A stretch of DNA of 7,874 bases from positions 1 through 7,874 of the forward strand of contig JAGGXT010000251.1 in NCBI GenBank assembly GCA_021162905.1. The letters are read 5' to 3'. Source of the DNA: Candidatus Odinarchaeota archaeon (lineage in GTDB: Archaea; Asgardarchaeota; JAGGXT01). The position numbers were made by a program, and so were the translations under genes. Shown here in pieces: positions 1 to 5,644 of this stretch. Every line of letters starts with the position of its first letter. The first letter of the stretch is position 1. The notes under the pieces are model-generated. The model was given only the letters and a program-made list of their open reading frames with translations. It had not been told where the DNA came from and searched no databases.

Positions 1-45
1 AGATAAAAATTACAAAAAATAGAAAATTCAAAAACACAAAACTTT

Positions 46-52
46 TTTATAA
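46..52 (+). promoter_or_regulatory. Predicted archaeal TATA box for the DPM2-like gene
   Basis: TTTATAA follows a very A-rich leader (positions 1-42). An archaeal start of transcription about 26 bases downstream would fall near 75, leaving a leader of roughly 22 bases that contains a GAGGGA ribosome site at 87-92. A second TATAAA at 72-77 could instead give an almost leaderless transcript from the ATG at 98. Both are pattern-based predictions. Confidence 0.45.
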
Positions 53-97
53 TGTGAGCGTTTAATGAAACTATAAAGCGGTCTTTGAGGGACAAAA

Positions 98-415
98 ATG
101 TCAAAGGATAAGATTTATGGTGCTGGGTTATTTATAATTGCAATAGTAGTCCTCTTATACTATACATATTGGGTTATAGTAATGCCTATTTTTGGTGATG
201 TACTTAACTTAAGTTGGCTTTTTCTAGGAGAAGAGTGGGCATGGCGATTACCACTATGGCTAGCAATTACCGTAGTTTTGCTTATAGCGGCATGGATTGG
301 CTGGACTATGTTAACTACACCTCCTCCAGAGCCATTAGAAGAATTAGAGGTTGAAGAGATAACAGAAGAAGAGGAAAAGAAAGAGGAAGAGAAGAAAGAA
401 GAAACAACTCAATGA
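98..415 (+). CDS. DPM2-like small two-helix membrane protein with charged C-terminal tail
   Basis: This is a 105-residue integral membrane protein with one hydrophobic helix at about residues 7-31 and a second at about 50-72, then a Pro-rich linker (TTPPPEP, 73-79) and a Glu/Lys-rich tail (about 80-105). The core matches DPM2, the small non-catalytic subunit that stabilises dolichol-phosphate-mannose synthase in eukaryotes. Against human DPM2 as I recall it, YYT-x-WVI-xx-P (Y21 to P30), FL (42-43), A48, PL (52-53) and ML (71-72) align without a gap, including exactly 22 residues from P30 to P52 and 19 from P52 to M71. The ATG is preceded by GAGGGA at 87-92 with a 5-base spacer. No glycosyltransferase partner is visible, but the next gene is a nucleotide-sugar epimerase. 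Family membership is an inference from remembered sequence. The fallback call is an uncharacterised small membrane protein. The tail is not part of eukaryotic DPM2. Confidence 0.7.
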   Translation: MSKDKIYGAGLFIIAIVVLLYYTYWVIVMPIFGDVLNLSWLFLGEEWAWRLPLWLAITVVLLIAAWIGWTMLTTPPPEPLEELEVEEITEEEEKKEEEKKEETTQ

Positions 416-443
416 TTTTGTTTGAAATATCATTATCTACAAA

Positions 444-467
444 TTTTCTTTCTTTTTGTATTTTATT
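444..467 (+). terminator. T-rich tract, possible archaeal terminator
   Basis: The spacer after the DPM2-like gene contains three T runs in 24 bases without a clear hairpin, as is usual for archaeal intrinsic termination. It lies just ahead of the ribosome site of the next gene, so it may only attenuate transcription, or simply be AT-rich spacer. Confidence 0.35.
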
Positions 468-471
468 GTAT

Positions 472-478
472 AGAGGTG
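472..478 (+). promoter_or_regulatory. Shine-Dalgarno sequence fixing the TTG start of the epimerase
   Basis: AGAGGTG, complementary to the archaeal 16S rRNA tail, ends 6 bases before the TTG at 485. It supports this non-ATG start, and the first Rossmann strand begins only a few residues later. Confidence 0.7.
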
Positions 479-484
479 TAAATT

Positions 485-1456
485 TTGATAACATTTAAAA
501 ATAAGACAATAGTGGTTACTGGTGGCTGTGGTTTTATAGGTAGCCACTTAGTTGATAAACTTATTAACTTAGGGGCTACAGTAATAGTAATTGACAATTT
601 GATTTCATCAACGACTGAGTACATAGAAAGATATATAGGAAAAGAGAATTTCTGGTTCTATGAGGAGGACATAAGAGATTTCGAAGCTATGTGCGATATC
701 TTTAGTAGGCATGATATCGATATTGTTTTTCACTTTGCAGCGGACCCTGATGTGAAAAACAGTGTTGAAAAGCCATTTCTCTCATTCTATATAAATGTTG
801 AAGGCACGTTAAACATTCTCGAAGCTATGCGAAAAAATGATATTGATACCATCATTTTTGCATCCTCTGGGGGGACTCTCTATGGGGATGTTGAAGAATT
901 TCCAGTGACTGAAAATACACCACCAAAACCAATTTCGCCCTATGGAGCTTCAAAAGTGTCTGGAGAAGCTTATCTATCAGCTTACGTAGGTGCATATGGT
1001 TTTTCTGCAATTTCATTAAGGTTAGCAAATATTTTTGGACCGCGTTCTACACATGGGGTAATGTTTGATTTTTTCCACAAGTTAAAAAAGAACAAAAATG
1101 AGTTACTAATCCTAGGGAATGGACTTCAACGAAAGTCATACCTGTATATATCTGATTGTATTGATGCTATTATGGCTATTACTAATCATATTAACAAAGG
1201 ATTTGATGCCTATAACATTGGTTCAGAGGAGTGGTACACAGTAAACGAAATAGCAAATCTTATAGTAAAAGCTTTAGGTTTATCTAATGTAAAATTTAAG
1301 TACACAGGAGGAGAGAGAGGCTGGGCTGGAGACGTCAAGAGAATACTTCTTTCCATTGATAAACTAAAGTCAATTAATTGGAAACCTAAAGTAAGCTTTG
1401 AAGAAGGTGTTAAGAAATACGTGTCATGGCTGAAAGAAAAATATGGGTGGCCCTGA
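485..1456 (+). CDS. NAD-dependent nucleotide-sugar epimerase/dehydratase (GalE-like extended SDR)
   Basis: This 323-residue protein has the usual length of the extended short-chain dehydrogenase family, which binds NAD(P) and oxidises a sugar nucleotide transiently at C4. The glycine-rich motif TGGCGFIG is at 12-19, an acidic residue ending the second strand (D37, VIVIDN) favours NAD, and DI at 62-63 would contact adenine. HFAAD is at 83-87, SSGGTLYG at 127-134, the catalytic YxxxK at Y153-K157 (YGASK), and LRLANIFGPR at 178-187. A sugar-nucleotide-binding C-terminal region ends with the GGERGWAGDVKR segment (275-286) typical of GalE-like enzymes. The start is TTG with a strong AGAGGTG site. 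Substrate cannot be read from sequence: UDP-glucose 4-epimerase is the default, and other epimerases or dehydratases feeding surface glycans are possible. It follows the DPM2-like gene by 69 bases. Confidence 0.88.
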   Translation: MITFKNKTIVVTGGCGFIGSHLVDKLINLGATVIVIDNLISSTTEYIERYIGKENFWFYEEDIRDFEAMCDIFSRHDIDIVFHFAADPDVKNSVEKPFLSFYINVEGTLNILEAMRKNDIDTIIFASSGGTLYGDVEEFPVTENTPPKPISPYGASKVSGEAYLSAYVGAYGFSAISLRLANIFGPRSTHGVMFDFFHKLKKNKNELLILGNGLQRKSYLYISDCIDAIMAITNHINKGFDAYNIGSEEWYTVNEIANLIVKALGLSNVKFKYTGGERGWAGDVKRILLSIDKLKSINWKPKVSFEEGVKKYVSWLKEKYGWP

Positions 1457-1819
1457 TTAAATAATTCCTATTTCTTTCAGCGTCTTTTTCAAGATTCTGC
1501 ATTTTTTCTGAAATTCTTTTTTACTTACTGTATGCCATAGATGGCACTCTTTATCAATAATACATTTTCTTTTAGAGATGTCGTAAATAACTGGGTAGAC
1601 CCTGCAACCAATTGGTCTATAGGGGTATATGGTACATCTCTTTTTTAATGGATCCCAGAAAACACAATGTCCGTTTATATTCTTTAATTTTAATAATTTC
1701 CCATCAACTCTAACAAAGAAGTCCTTTGAGAATCCAAGTTTCTGTATTCTTCTTATATCATTTTCTGTGAGCAACATTTCCGTTTCTTGGCAACAGTAGC
1801 CACAATGATCGCAGAGCAT
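1457..1819 (-). CDS. YkgJ family cysteine-cluster protein (putative metal-binding)
   Basis: A small Cys-rich protein of 120 residues if the ATG at 1819 is used, or 123 from a GTG at 1828. It begins almost at once with CDHCGYCC (a CxxCxxCC cluster), followed by a central Cys pair (HCVFWD and RCTIYPYRP), then GCRVYP, and further cysteines near the C-terminus. CxxCGxCC followed by C-x-IYxxRPxxCRxYP is the signature of the YkgJ group, thought to chelate zinc or an iron-sulfur cluster. Its biochemical role is not established. No signal peptide or membrane segment is visible. The ATG at 1819 is preferred because a TATA box at 1843-1848 lies at the right distance for a leaderless message starting there; GTGAT just upstream could also serve as a ribosome site. 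Its stop codon directly abuts the epimerase stop on the other strand. It is divergent from the broken Mer-like gene, with no clear functional link to any neighbour. Confidence 0.85.
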   Translation of the reverse strand: MLCDHCGYCCQETEMLLTENDIRRIQKLGFSKDFFVRVDGKLLKLKNINGHCVFWDPLKKRCTIYPYRPIGCRVYPVIYDISKRKCIIDKECHLWHTVSKKEFQKKCRILKKTLKEIGII

Positions 1820-1842
1820 AAAAATCACTTAATTTTTCATCC

Positions 1843-1848
1843 TTTATA
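1843..1848 (-). promoter_or_regulatory. Predicted TATA box for the YkgJ-like gene
   Basis: On the minus strand TATAAA is centred about 26 bases ahead of the ATG at 1819, the spacing expected for a leaderless archaeal transcript. The region is AT-rich, so a chance match is possible. Confidence 0.45.
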
Positions 1849-1897
1849 TTGTCTTTATCATTCTTCATATCTTTATTATATTAAAAAAATAAAGTGT

Positions 1898-1926
1898 AAT
1901 GTATATTCTATTATAAGATATACATT
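1898..1926. repeat. Perfect 9-bp inverted repeat around a TATA box, operator-like
   Basis: AATGTATAT (1898-1906) and ATATACATT (1918-1926) are exact inverted copies separated by 11 bases. The spacer holds the predicted TATA element of the plus-strand Mer-like gene. A dimeric repressor bound here would block TATA-binding protein. This is a sequence observation; the operator role is inferred. Confidence 0.55.
1911..1917 (+). promoter_or_regulatory. Predicted TATA box for the Mer-like pseudogene
   Basis: TTATAAG lies inside the inverted repeat. Transcription would start near 1940, just ahead of the GGTGAT ribosome site at 1942-1947, leaving a short leader before the ATG at 1954. Confidence 0.45.
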
Positions 1927-1941
1927 CTTAGAAGATATTAT

Positions 1942-1947
1942 GGTGAT
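1942..1947 (+). promoter_or_regulatory. Shine-Dalgarno sequence of the Mer-like pseudogene
   Basis: GGTGAT, a full match to the archaeal anti-Shine-Dalgarno, ends 6 bases before the ATG at 1954. It shows that the true N-terminus is upstream of the first long open frame, beginning MRFGVVVFPRMK. Confidence 0.7.
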
Positions 1948-1953
1948 GTGTTT

Positions 1954-3020
1954 ATGCGATTCGGAGTTGTAGTGTTTCCTAGAATGAAAGTCAGTGAGAT
2001 TATATAAGGGGTTAGCTGAAAAATATGGTTTTGATTGCATCTGGATGGCAGATGAATCACCATCACTAGGCTATAAAGATGCTTTTGTCTTACTAACGGC
2101 ACTTGCAATGAATACAGAAAAAGCAGTTATAGGCACATCAATCATAAATCCGTATACTCGACATTCGGCTATAGTAGCTAATGCTTTTGTATCACTCTGG
2201 GAATATGCAAAAGATAGGCTAATTGTTGGTATAGGTGCTGGTGGAATATTAACATTAGGACCTTTAGAAATCAAGATGTGGGAAAAACCAATAAAAGCCG
2301 TACGTGATGCTGTTATTGTAATGAGAAAACTATTTGCAGGTGGAACTGTAAATTTTGAAAATGAATTCTTCAAGGTTGTAAACCTAAAATTGGAACCCAC
2401 TCCTCTTAACAATACCAATCTATATTGCAGCTCGCAGTCCACAGATGCTTAGACTTGTTGGAAGATATGGTAATGGTGCTTTATTGTCGGCTCCAATCAA
2501 TTATGTTGAACCATCTATAAAAACGGTAGTTAAGGCTGCAGAAGCTGCTGCCAGGAGTGCTAAAGATATAGATTTTGCTGATTGGTACCTGTTGGAATCG
2601 ACTATGATAGAGAAAAAGCAAGGGAATCTGTTAAAAAGGAAGCTGCACTAGTTGTTTCATTCTTCCCAGATTACATGATTGAAAGCGCAGAAGTAAGTTT
2701 GGAAAAAGCAGAAAAAAATTCGCAAATATGTGAGAAGTAGACAAACGGACAAAGCAGTAGAGTTGATCGATGATAAAATAATAGACCAGTTTTCCATATC
2801 AGGAACGCCAGAAGATGTGATAGATAAATTAGAAATGCTAGAGAAGAAGGGACTTACACATATTATGGTTGGAGACCCCTTCAGACCATATCCTAAGAAG
2901 TCTCTAGAAATACTAGGTGATAAAGTAATTCCAGTATTGAAGAAATTAATCGTTTATGAGCTAAATCTTAAGAATTGGACGTTAGTAGTTTATCTATGCT
3001 TACTAAAGAGATTAAAATGA
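1954..3020 (+). pseudogene. Frameshifted Mer-like LLM-class flavin/F420-dependent oxidoreductase
   Basis: The pieces together give one protein of about 330-350 residues of the bacterial-luciferase-like family, closest to F420-dependent methylenetetrahydromethanopterin reductase (Mer). The order is MRFGVVVFPRMK at 1954, LAEKYGFD and ADESPSLGY, then NPYTRH, then LIVGIGAGG (about 2220-2246), then IPIYIAAR (2412-2435), LLSAP, DYDREKAR (2600-2623), and finally SGTPEDVIDKL with a C-terminal KVIP. Four frame changes are needed: near 2002 (+1, or loss of two bases), between about 2400 and 2412 (+1 or -2), near 2595 (loss of one base), and at the seven-A run 2712-2718 (one extra A). Between the breaks there are no in-frame stops and the motifs are kept, so decay is recent or the assembly is faulty here. 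The last 20 or so residues (about 2950-3020) look like read-through beyond the normal family end. An intact enzyme would be cytosolic and take hydride from F420H2; its exact substrate is uncertain. Confidence 0.85.
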
Positions 3021-3029
3021 CAGAGTAGC

Positions 3030-3051
3030 TAGCAATGATTACTAATTGCTA
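3030..3051. terminator. Inverted repeat between convergent genes, possible terminator
   Basis: TAGCAAT (3030-3036) and ATTGCTA (3045-3051) form a perfect 7-bp stem with an 8-base loop in the gap between the pseudogene end and the hypF stop. It overlaps the last codons of hypF. It is weak and AT-rich, so a terminator role is tentative. Confidence 0.3.
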
Positions 3052-5399
3052 TCTTTGTATATCATTTTTCCATAAATCGCCTGCCCGAATGATATTCCTC
3101 CATCACCTGGCGGGACTCTCTGGTGAGTTATAAAAGTTAGATTGCTTTTTGTAACAATTTTTCTCATTGCCCTTGTGATTATTGAATTGTAAGCAACTCC
3201 TCCAGTAAATAATATCTTACTTAGACCATTTTCTCTAGCTATCTGGACTGCAATATCACCTAACTTTTCTCCAATAACATGTTGTAATGTAGCTGCAATG
3301 TCATATACGTTCTTACCATCATTTTTTAACTCTAAGACTTCATAAAGAAGCTGTGGAGTATCCAGTATTATACCATCTTTGGAATTAATTATAATTTCTA
3401 AGTTGTTAAGAATATCATTTCTAATTTTACCCATGCATCCTGCAGCTTCAAGTTTTATTGCTGGCTCCCCCTCATAAGTTCTCAGATCACATATTCCTAA
3501 AATAGTTGATACAGCATCCAAAAATCTGCCTAAACTTGAAGTCATAGGAGTGTTAATTCTACCCCTTATCTGCTTGATTACTATATCTATCTCTTTCTCA
3601 CTATACTTAAAAGAACTTTTATAGAGGCTTAGAATTTCTCTAAGTTCGTCATAACTAAGAATCCCACTAAGTAAACCAGCAACCATTCTAATTGGATATT
3701 TTGTAGCTAAATCGCCTCCTGGCATTGGGACATATTTTAAATGTCCTTCTCTTCTATACTGCGTATAGTTTGCAATAAATATCTCTCCTCCCCAAGCATT
3801 ACCATCATCGCCTAAACCAAATCCATCTGCCGAAATAGCTACTACCTCCTCCTCTGGAGATATTCCACATTCACCTAATAGTGACACAACATGAGCGTGA
3901 TGATGTTGGATCGTATAGTGCGGAATGCTTAGCTCGCTACTTATTTTTTCTGCAAGTTTAGTAGTGTAAAACACTGGATGGGCATCAGAAACAACAGCAT
4001 GTATTTCCCTTGCAACAATAACTTTTTTAAAATTATCAATAGCATTTTCTAAGAAGGTGATCATTTCCAGATTTTCAACATCACCAATATGTTGCGAAAT
4101 ATACGCGTGTTTGCCCTTTAATATCGTAAATGTAACATTTAACTCTGGGCCTAATGCTAAGATTGTAATATCGTCGTTCCTAAAGAATGGAATTTCTATA
4201 GGTTCTGGAACATAACCTCTTGATCTTCGTAAAAATACAGTCTTTCCATCTATGATCTTCACAACAGAATCATCATTCCTATTAACGATTCTTCTATTAT
4301 GAAGAAGGAAGTAATCAGCTATATTTTTCAACTGTTTAAAAGCCTCTTCGTTTGTAATAGCCATGGGCTCGCCTGGATAGTTCCCGCTTGTCATAACAAG
4401 TGCTGGATCTTTTGTGTAATGCATTAAAATTTCATGGATCCCCGAATATGGTAACATAACTCCAATTGTATCTAGACCTGGTGCTAAATGCTCTGATAAG
4501 GGAAACGGTATTTTCTTTTTTAAAATTACAATAGGTCTTCTATAAGATAGGAGAAGCTCTTCTTCAACCTTATCTAAGACCGCAAAGCTTCTAATGGTTT
4601 CTATATTTTTTGCCATTATAGCAAATGGTCTTTGAGGTCTTCTTCTACGTTTTCTTAAAAGGATTATTGGGTCATCATCCGTTGTCTTTGTAGCAAGATG
4701 GGTTCCGCCTATTCCTTTTATTGCAACTATATATCCCTCTTCTATTAGCTTGGCAGCCTCTCTTATAGGGTTCTTGACATCAATAATCTCACCATTTTTT
4801 TCATAGAGGATCATTCGTGGTCCGCATTTCGGACAACATATTGGTTCAGCGTGATAACGTCTATCTAGAGGGTTCGTGTATTCACTATAACATTCTTCGC
4901 ACATGGGGAAGTCTCTCATACTAGTTCTCTCTCTATCATATGGCAACTCTTCTATCACGGTGAATCTGGGACCACAATGGCTGCAAACAATAAATGGATA
5001 CATATACCTTCTATCATTGGGATCAAAGAGCTCATGTTTACATTTGTCACACAGAGCTATATCTGGAGGAATGTATGATACTCCCTTGGACTTGAGAGAT
5101 TTATCACTTGGTTTAACTTCAAATTTATCAAACTCTCCTGTATATTCTTCCCAATTTATTACAAGTTCGCTATAATAAGCTAATGGGGGTTTATCGTTTT
5201 TTAGAGAATCTATAAATTTAAGGATCCTACTCTTTTGTCCTTCAACAATAATTTTTACTCCTGCATCCCCAAGATTAAGAACGTATCCAACTAGACCATA
5301 TTTAACAGCAATTCTATAAACAAATGGTCTAAATCCGATTCCTTGAACAACACCGCTGCAAAGGATAACAGCTCTCTTTAAGCTCTCATTATTTTTCAA
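3042..5399 (-). CDS. hypF: HypF, carbamoyltransferase of [NiFe]-hydrogenase maturation
   Basis: HypF (785 residues, normal for the family) uses carbamoyl phosphate and ATP to carbamoylate the C-terminal cysteine of HypE, the first step towards the cyanide ligands of the hydrogenase iron. All modules are present: an acylphosphatase domain with VQGIGFRPF (18-26, R24) and N42; two zinc fingers, C117/C120/C139/C142 and C167/C170/C189/C192, each followed by GPR; a YrdC-like domain (about 205-395) with RRRRPQRPFA, MTSGN and RNDDSVV followed by RRSRGYVP; and a Kae1-like domain with SQHIGD (435-440), the metal-binding HHHAH (499-503), DGFGLGDDGNAWGGE (525-539), FTGGVAYN (731-738) and PPGDGGISFGQA (763-774). 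The start is TTG, three bases after the hypC stop, with GAGGG at 5411-5407. It is the last gene of the hypEDCF operon and is convergent with the Mer-like pseudogene. The usual LKNT just after the start of the Kae1-like domain reads LNVT here (420-423). Confidence 0.97.
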   Translation of the reverse strand: MKNNESLKRAVILCSGVVQGIGFRPFVYRIAVKYGLVGYVLNLGDAGVKIIVEGQKSRILKFIDSLKNDKPPLAYYSELVINWEEYTGEFDKFEVKPSDKSLKSKGVSYIPPDIALCDKCKHELFDPNDRRYMYPFIVCSHCGPRFTVIEELPYDRERTSMRDFPMCEECYSEYTNPLDRRYHAEPICCPKCGPRMILYEKNGEIIDVKNPIREAAKLIEEGYIVAIKGIGGTHLATKTTDDDPIILLRKRRRRPQRPFAIMAKNIETIRSFAVLDKVEEELLLSYRRPIVILKKKIPFPLSEHLAPGLDTIGVMLPYSGIHEILMHYTKDPALVMTSGNYPGEPMAITNEEAFKQLKNIADYFLLHNRRIVNRNDDSVVKIIDGKTVFLRRSRGYVPEPIEIPFFRNDDITILALGPELNVTFTILKGKHAYISQHIGDVENLEMITFLENAIDNFKKVIVAREIHAVVSDAHPVFYTTKLAEKISSELSIPHYTIQHHHAHVVSLLGECGISPEEEVVAISADGFGLGDDGNAWGGEIFIANYTQYRREGHLKYVPMPGGDLATKYPIRMVAGLLSGILSYDELREILSLYKSSFKYSEKEIDIVIKQIRGRINTPMTSSLGRFLDAVSTILGICDLRTYEGEPAIKLEAAGCMGKIRNDILNNLEIIINSKDGIILDTPQLLYEVLELKNDGKNVYDIAATLQHVIGEKLGDIAVQIARENGLSKILFTGGVAYNSIITRAMRKIVTKSNLTFITHQRVPPGDGGISFGQAIYGKMIYKDSN

Positions 5400-5402
5400 A
5401 AA

Positions 5403-5630
5403 TCAACCCTCGCTAAAATAAGCACTAATTTCCCTTAACAATTTTAAAGTTTCTTCAGCTTCCTCAGGTCTCAACTTTTCAATTGCATATCCTGCATGAA
5501 CAATAACGTAATCACCAACCTTTACATCATCTAATAGTGCTATAATAGCTTCTCTCTCTACACCACCAAAGTCAACTATTGCTATTTTTCCTTTTATTTT
5601 AACAATCTTTCCGGGTATACCTAAACACAA
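5403..5630 (-). CDS. hypC: HypC, hydrogenase maturation chaperone
   Basis: HypC (75 residues, the usual size) binds HypD and carries the Fe(CN)2CO unit to the hydrogenase large subunit. The N-terminal MCLGIPGKI holds the essential Cys2, exposed after removal of Met1 and used to bind iron. The OB-fold-like body follows, with VHAGYA at 44-49 including the conserved H45, and a C-terminal helix rich in Glu and Leu. The start must be the TTG at 5630, because any other start would lose Cys2 at position 2. AGGAGGG at 5644-5638 is an almost ideal ribosome site 7 bases upstream. It lies 12 bases after hypD and 3 bases before hypF. Confidence 0.97.
   Translation of the reverse strand: MCLGIPGKIVKIKGKIAIVDFGGVEREAIIALLDDVKVGDYVIVHAGYAIEKLRPEEAEETLKLLREISAYFSEG
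5407..5411 (-). promoter_or_regulatory. Shine-Dalgarno sequence for the TTG start of hypF
   Basis: GAGGG on the minus strand lies 7 bases upstream of the TTG at 5399, inside the last codons of hypC. It supports TTG as start, since no in-frame ATG precedes the acylphosphatase domain. Confidence 0.55.
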
Positions 5631-5637
5631 ATCTTTT

Positions 5638-5644
5638 CCCTCCT
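5638..5644 (-). promoter_or_regulatory. Shine-Dalgarno sequence for hypC, overlapping the hypD stop
   Basis: AGGAGGG on the minus strand shares bases with the hypD TAG stop (5645-5643) and ends 7 bases before the TTG of hypC. It is the strongest ribosome site in the operon and fits translational coupling. Confidence 0.75.

Noticed and set aside
1871..1894. Inverted repeat CTTTATT / AATAAAG with a 10-base spacer
   Set aside because: Seven AT-dominated base pairs in a very AT-rich spacer are easily expected by chance, and it has no clear relation to either TATA box.
1787..1972. 61-residue plus-strand open frame over the YkgJ start and divergent promoter
   Set aside because: It runs across the YkgJ coding start, the palindrome and the ribosome site of the Mer-like gene, and has no ribosome site or recognisable family.
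2071..2442. 123-residue minus-strand open frame
   Set aside because: It is antisense to the Mer-like gene, whose plus-strand reading shows clear family motifs throughout this stretch.
1994..2452. Separate 152-residue gene starting with GTG at 1994
   Set aside because: The homologous protein begins upstream at the ATG at 1954 with its own ribosome site, so this is a fragment of the frameshifted gene.
1954..3020. Programmed ribosomal frameshifting as an explanation for the broken gene
   Set aside because: Four shifts in differing directions, only one at a slippery A-run, are far better explained by mutation or assembly error.
4903..5175. 90-residue plus-strand open frame inside hypF
   Set aside because: It is antisense to the zinc-finger region of HypF, which is strongly supported.
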